From Burkholderiaceae bacterium (GTDB lineage Bacteria; Pseudomonadota; Gammaproteobacteria; Burkholderiales; Burkholderiaceae), in assembly GCA_025458735.1 (NCBI GenBank), contig JALORV010000248.1:1-10101 (forward strand): 10,101 bases of DNA, read 5' to 3'. Positions 6,569 through 10,101 of the stretch are shown piece by piece. Position numbers and translations under genes: made by a program. Numbering within the stretch: position 1 is the first letter of the stretch; the number at the start of each line of letters is the position of its first letter. The notes beneath the pieces are model-generated. The model did no database searches. It worked only from the letters and a program-made list of their open reading frames with translations, and was not told where the DNA came from.

Positions 6569-7207
6569 ATGTCCATCGTGATCAAGACTCCCGCCGACGT
6601 AGCCGGCATGCGCCTGGCCGGCCGGCTGGCCGCGGAAGTGCTCGACTACATCACGCCTTTCGTCCGGCCGGGCGTGACGACCGGCGAACTCGACCGGCTC
6701 TGTCACGAGTACATGCTGAACGTCCAGGGCTCGATCCCGGCGCCGCTGAACTACGCCCCGCCGGTCACCTACGAGTGCATGTGGCTGGGCATCGCCCAGG
6801 TCAGGCCCGGCGCCACCATCGGCGACATCGGCCACGCGATCCAGACCCATGCCGAAAAGCACGGCTACAGCGTGGTGCGCGAGTTCTGCGGCCATGGCAT
6901 CGGCCGCAAGTTCCACGAAGAGCCGCAGATCCTGCACTACGGCAAGCCCGGCACGCTGGAAAGGCTGACGGCCGGCATGACGTTCACGGTCGAGCCGATG
7001 ATCAATGCAGGCCGGCGCGAGATCAAGGAACTGGCCGACGGCTGGACCATCGTCACCAAGGACCACAGCCTGTCGGCGCAGTGGGAGCACACGGTGCTGG
7101 TGACGGCGAGCGGCGTCGAGGTGCTGACGCGCTCGGCCGGCACGCCGCCGCCGCCGGCCTTCGTGAATGTCGCCTGGCACGACTCGCCCGAGCCGGCCAC
7201 CGCCTGA
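6569..7207 (+). CDS. map: Type I methionine aminopeptidase with an in-frame internal deletion
   Basis: MAP removes the initiator Met after deformylation. The N-terminal part up to NVQGSIPAPLNYAPP (residue 65) and the C-terminal part from VTYECMWLGIAQVRPGATIG (66 on) both match the family closely. The reading is 212 aa against about 264 in E. coli. Roughly 65 residues between them are missing: the segment with SICTSVN..VCHG, NIDVT and GYHGDTS, which holds the equivalents of E. coli H79, D97 and D108. The remaining ligands are seen as H109 (CGHGIG), E142 (FTVEPM) and E173 (QWEH); H116 (FHEEPQ) is also present. With two metal-bridging Asp residues gone the product cannot be an active enzyme as written. 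The ORF itself stays open, so automatic tools would call it intact. No clear Shine-Dalgarno precedes ATG 6569. glnD follows after 4 nt. Confidence 0.93.
   Translation: MSIVIKTPADVAGMRLAGRLAAEVLDYITPFVRPGVTTGELDRLCHEYMLNVQGSIPAPLNYAPPVTYECMWLGIAQVRPGATIGDIGHAIQTHAEKHGYSVVREFCGHGIGRKFHEEPQILHYGKPGTLERLTAGMTFTVEPMINAGRREIKELADGWTIVTKDHSLSAQWEHTVLVTASGVEVLTRSAGTPPPPAFVNVAWHDSPEPATA
6761..6766. other. In-frame deletion junction inside map
   Basis: Codons CCG CCG GTC ACC read P64 P65 V66 T67. In relatives NYAPP is followed by GYKP and about 65 residues separate it from VTYEC. The join sits at 6763/6764, with only CG or CGG as possible shared bases. The estimated loss is about 195-200 bp, in frame because both sides read on without a shift. 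Confidence 0.8.
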
Positions 7208-7211
7208 TCCC

Positions 7212-9767
7212 ATGAACGACGCCGGCTTCCAGCTGCGGGACCGCCTGCGACTGGAACGCGACGAACTGGTCGCCCGCTTCCAGGCCGGCGGACCGGTCGA
7301 GTCGCTGCTGCGCGGGCTGGCCCGCTCCACCGATGCGCTGCTGCGCGACCTGGCGCGCTCCACCGGACTGCAGCGTCACGCCGTGCTGGCGGCCGTCGGC
7401 GGCTACGGTCGCGGCGAGCTTTTTCCGCATTCCGATGTTGACGTGCTGATCCTGCTGGAAGACGAGCCGGACGAGACGCAACGCGCGACCATCGAGTCGC
7501 TGGTGGGCCTGCTGTGGGACCTGGGGGTGGCGCTGGGCCACAGCGTGCGCACGATCGTCCAGTGCCAGAACGAGGCGCGTGACGACGTCACGGTGCTGAC
7601 CTCGCTGCTGGAGGCGCGCCGGATCGCCGGACCAAAGCGCCTGTACGACCGCTTCGCGCGGGCCGTTCAGGAGGTGCTGGACCGGCCCACCTACTTCCGC
7701 GCCAAGGTGCTGGAGCAGCGCCAGCGGTACATCAAGTACCACGAGTCGCCCTACAGCCTCGAGCCCAACGTGAAGGAGAGCCCGGGCGGACTGCGCGACC
7801 TGCACGTGCTGCTGTGGATCGCACGCGCGATGGGATATGGCACCCGCTGGTCGGAGCTCGCCCGTCGCGGCCTGATCACGCCGGCGGAGGCCGACCTGAT
7901 CCGCACCAGTGAACGTCGCCTGAAGCAGATCCGCGCCTGGCTGCATCTGGTGACCGGCCGGCGCGAGGACCGGCTGGTGTTCGACGTGCAGTCTGCGGTG
8001 GCCGAGCGCGCCGGGTACCAGCCGACAGCGTCCCGCCGGGCCAGCGAAGTGCTGATGCAGCGCTATTACTGGTCCGCCAAGGCGGTCACCCAGATGAACA
8101 CGATCGTGCTGCAGAACATCGAGCTGCGACTGTTCCACCGCGACGACGAGCCGGCGGTGGCGATCGACGAAACCTTCGTCGTCCGCAGCGAGCTGCTCGA
8201 CCTGCGCGCCGCCGATGCGCTCGACGCCGACCCCAACGGCATCCTGCGCGCGTTCCTGATCATGGCGCAGCACCAGGAGCTGCGCGGAATGTCGGCGCCG
8301 CTGATGCGCGCCCTCTGGCACGCGCGGGTCCGCATCGATGCGCGCTACCGGCGCGACCCGGCCAACCGTGCCACCTTCCTCGCCATCCTGCAGCAGCCCA
8401 AGGGCGTGCTGCACGAGCTGCGGCGCATGAACCAGCTGTCGGTGCTCGGCCGCTATCTGCCGGTGTTCCGCCGCATCGTCGGGCAGATGCAGCACGACCT
8501 GTTCCATGTGTACACGGTCGACCAGCACATCCTGCAGGTGCTGCGCAACCTGCGCCGCTTCACGCTCGCCGAGCACGCCCACGAGTACCCGCTGTGCAGC
8601 CAGCTGATCACCGACTTCGAGCGGCCGTGGCTGCTCTACATCGCGGCGCTTTTCCACGACATCGCCAAGGGGCGCGGCGGCGATCACAGCACCCTCGGCG
8701 GCCGCGACGCGGTGCGCTTCTGCCGCGACCATGGGCTGTCGGCCGAGGACACCGCGCTGGTGCGCTTCCTCGTCGACCACCACCTGTCGATGTCGCAGGT
8801 GGCGCAGAAGCAGGACCTCGCCGACGAGGCGGTGCTGCGGCGCTTCGCCGATCTCGTGCGCAGCGAGCGCCGGCTGGTCGCGCTGTATCTGCTGACGGTG
8901 GCCGACATCCGCGGCACCAGCCCCAAGGTGTGGAATGCATGGAAGGGCAAGCTGCTGGAGGATCTGTTCCGCTCGACGCGGCGTCTGCTGGACGGCGGCA
9001 ATGTCTCGCCGACCGCGGTGCTCGACGGCCGCAAGGACGAGGCCCTGCGCATCCTGCGGCTGTACGGCCTGGCCGACAGCGCGCGCGAGGCCCTGTGGAG
9101 CGAGCTCGACGTCGTGTACTTCCTGCGCCACAGCGCCCAGGACATCGCCTGGCACACCCGCTCGCTCTATGCGCGGGTGCATACCGACAAGCCGGTGGTG
9201 CGGGCACGGCTGGCGCGCATCGGCGAAGGCGCCGAGGTGCTGATCTACGTGAAGGACCAGAAGGATCTGTTCGCCCGCGTCTGCGGCTACTTCGACAGTC
9301 GCAACCTGAGCATCCTCGATGCTCGCATCCACACGACGCGCCACGGCTATGCGCTGGACACCTTCCTGGTGACGGACCACGGCCGCGCGCCGCACTATCG
9401 GGAACTGCTGGCGCAGGTCGAGCACGAGCTGGCCGAGTGGATCGCGCAGCGCCATGAGCTGCCGGCCCCGGCCAAGGGCCGCATGTCGCGGCAATCACGC
9501 CACTTTCCGGTTTCGCCGGAGGTCCGGCTCGCGCCGGACGAACGGGGTTCGCGCTACCTGCTGTCGGTCACGGCCACCGACCGGCTGGGACTGCTGTATT
9601 CGATCGCCCGCGTGCTGGCGCGCCACCGCCTGAACGTGCACACCGCCAAGATCCTTACGCTGGGGGAGCGGGCCGAGGACATCTTCCTCGTCTCCGGCGC
9701 GGAACTCGACCAGGCGCGCGGCCAGATCGAGATCGAGCAGGACCTGCTCGCGGCGCTCGCGCACTGA
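7212..9767 (+). CDS. glnD: Bifunctional [protein-PII] uridylyltransferase / uridylyl-removing enzyme
   Basis: GlnD senses glutamine and adds or removes UMP on PII proteins, controlling glutamine synthetase adenylylation and NtrBC. The 851-aa protein has all domains in order. The nucleotidyltransferase core GGYGRGELFPHSDVD (63-77) carries D75 and D77. Next is KESPGGLRDLH (188-198) in the domain following the core. The HD domain has DQHILQVL (437-444), LFHDIAKGRGGDHS (480-493) with H482 and D483, and VDHH (521-524). ACT1 is about 676-745 and ACT2 about 782-850, the glutamine-sensing parts. ATG 7212 is preferred (4 nt after the map stop). ATG 7167 would add MSPGTTRPSRPPPDP, the map tail read in another frame. 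Neither start has a good Shine-Dalgarno, so coupling to map is likely. It is intact, unlike map. Confidence 0.97.
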   Translation: MNDAGFQLRDRLRLERDELVARFQAGGPVESLLRGLARSTDALLRDLARSTGLQRHAVLAAVGGYGRGELFPHSDVDVLILLEDEPDETQRATIESLVGLLWDLGVALGHSVRTIVQCQNEARDDVTVLTSLLEARRIAGPKRLYDRFARAVQEVLDRPTYFRAKVLEQRQRYIKYHESPYSLEPNVKESPGGLRDLHVLLWIARAMGYGTRWSELARRGLITPAEADLIRTSERRLKQIRAWLHLVTGRREDRLVFDVQSAVAERAGYQPTASRRASEVLMQRYYWSAKAVTQMNTIVLQNIELRLFHRDDEPAVAIDETFVVRSELLDLRAADALDADPNGILRAFLIMAQHQELRGMSAPLMRALWHARVRIDARYRRDPANRATFLAILQQPKGVLHELRRMNQLSVLGRYLPVFRRIVGQMQHDLFHVYTVDQHILQVLRNLRRFTLAEHAHEYPLCSQLITDFERPWLLYIAALFHDIAKGRGGDHSTLGGRDAVRFCRDHGLSAEDTALVRFLVDHHLSMSQVAQKQDLADEAVLRRFADLVRSERRLVALYLLTVADIRGTSPKVWNAWKGKLLEDLFRSTRRLLDGGNVSPTAVLDGRKDEALRILRLYGLADSAREALWSELDVVYFLRHSAQDIAWHTRSLYARVHTDKPVVRARLARIGEGAEVLIYVKDQKDLFARVCGYFDSRNLSILDARIHTTRHGYALDTFLVTDHGRAPHYRELLAQVEHELAEWIAQRHELPAPAKGRMSRQSRHFPVSPEVRLAPDERGSRYLLSVTATDRLGLLYSIARVLARHRLNVHTAKILTLGERAEDIFLVSGAELDQARGQIEIEQDLLAALAH

Positions 9768-9769
9768 GG

Positions 9770-9787
9770 GCCGGCGCCGCAGCCGGC
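9770..9787. terminator. Possible hairpin between convergent glnD and def
   Basis: GCCGGC (9770-9775), loop GCCGCA, GCCGGC (9782-9787) can form a 6-bp GC-only stem in the 30-nt gap between the two stop codons. There is no T-run on either strand, so it is at best a weak or Rho-assisted end. Confidence 0.3.
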
Positions 9788-9797
9788 ATCGCCGCGT

Positions 9798-10101
9798 TCA
9801 GTCGTCCGGCTGGCCCGCCAGTTCGGGAAACAGCACCTCGGTGAACCCGAAACGGGCGAAGTCACGTATGCGCATCGGGTACAGGATGCGGTGGTCGCAT
9901 TCGTGCTGCACGACCCGCGCGTGGAAGCCGGTCGCCACCCGTTCGAGCGGCCGGCCCTCGAGGTCGAACCCGCGATAGCGCAGTTGTTTGTGGCGCGCGA
10001 CGACCCCGCGCAGGCCCGGCACCGACAGGCAACCCTCCCAGCCTTCCTCGGTCTCCCCGGAAAGCGGCTCGAGCTCGGGATTGACGAGGATCGTCTGCGG
10101 C
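9798..10101 (-). CDS. def: Peptide deformylase, C-terminal part (runs off the window)
   Basis: Deformylase removes the formyl group from nascent proteins, the step before Map. The window shows 100 residues plus stop. Motif II is [12 protein letters not shown], whose Cys is a metal ligand. Then [18 protein letters not shown] and motif [11 protein letters not shown], with two His ligands and the catalytic Glu, are followed by [20 protein letters not shown]. Motif I (GxGLAAxQ) lies beyond the right edge. The residues after HECDH are odd: RILYPM, where the family normally has LxGxLYPM (LIGK or LDGI before LYPM), so two residues seem to be missing. The gene converges on glnD with a 30-nt gap. Confidence 0.94.
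   Translation of the reverse strand, partial: PQTILVNPELEPLSGETEEGWEGCLSVPGLRGVVARHKQLRYRGFDLEGRPLERVATGFHARVVQHECDHRILYPMRIRDFARFGFTEVLFPELAGQPDD

Noticed and set aside
6219..6581. 120-codon and other plus-strand frames crossing the rpsB-map gap
   Set aside because: Low-complexity translations with no ribosome site, crossing the promoters and the map start.
7167..7211. Earlier ATG for glnD at 7167
   Set aside because: It would add a proline-rich tail that is the map C-terminus in another frame, and it has no ribosome site.
7053..9494. 813-codon minus-strand open frame opposite glnD
   Set aside because: It is the mirror of GlnD codons (runs of Gln, His, Val and Arg) without motif or ribosome site, while glnD itself is fully conserved.

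Overview
The window is a GC-rich chromosomal housekeeping region. Gene order and protein wording (for example the [12 protein letters not shown] start of S2) point to a betaproteobacterium, probably Burkholderiales or Rhodocyclales; no species can be named from the sequence alone. It has no mobile element, CRISPR array, rRNA or tRNA that I can support.

Layout. From about 6512 down to 1, on the minus strand, runs the order rpsB (S2), tsf (EF-Ts), pyrH (UMP kinase), frr (ribosome recycling factor), uppS (undecaprenyl diphosphate synthase), cdsA (CDP-diglyceride synthase), dxr (DXP reductoisomerase) and the N-terminal part of rseP (site-2 protease). It links translation factors, pyrimidine supply, isoprenoid and phospholipid precursors for the envelope, and envelope-stress proteolysis. 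A hairpin terminator or attenuator separates rpsB from tsf; the later genes are tightly packed, with gaps of 9-34 nt or a TGATG overlap. Divergently, on the plus strand, lie map (methionine aminopeptidase) and glnD (PII uridylyltransferase), 4 nt apart. A convergent partial def (peptide deformylase) closes the window. Def and Map act in turn on nascent N-termini.

The 356-bp region between rpsB and map (6213-6568) holds two divergent promoters that share one -10 core, a roughly 300-nt rpsB leader with nested inverted repeats reaching the Shine-Dalgarno, 17-bp tandem repeats, and a possible 25-codon leader ORF with a strong Shine-Dalgarno.

The main surprise is that several conserved genes are visibly broken by clean deletions, while their neighbours are full length. 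(1) At about 3222 the frr stop codon, the spacer and the uppS N-terminus with its catalytic Asp motif are missing. (2) At about 4959 some 77 nt are missing from tsf, which shifts the frame. (3) At 6763/6764 roughly 65 codons are missing in frame from map, including three catalytic or metal-binding residues. (4) At about 9888 def seems to lack two residues just after its HExxH motif. Losing several essential activities together is hardly viable, so an assembly or template artefact is the leading explanation; genuine lesions with intact copies elsewhere are the alternative. I see no convincing new biological system here. The novelty candidates are the deletion pattern and the rpsB leader.
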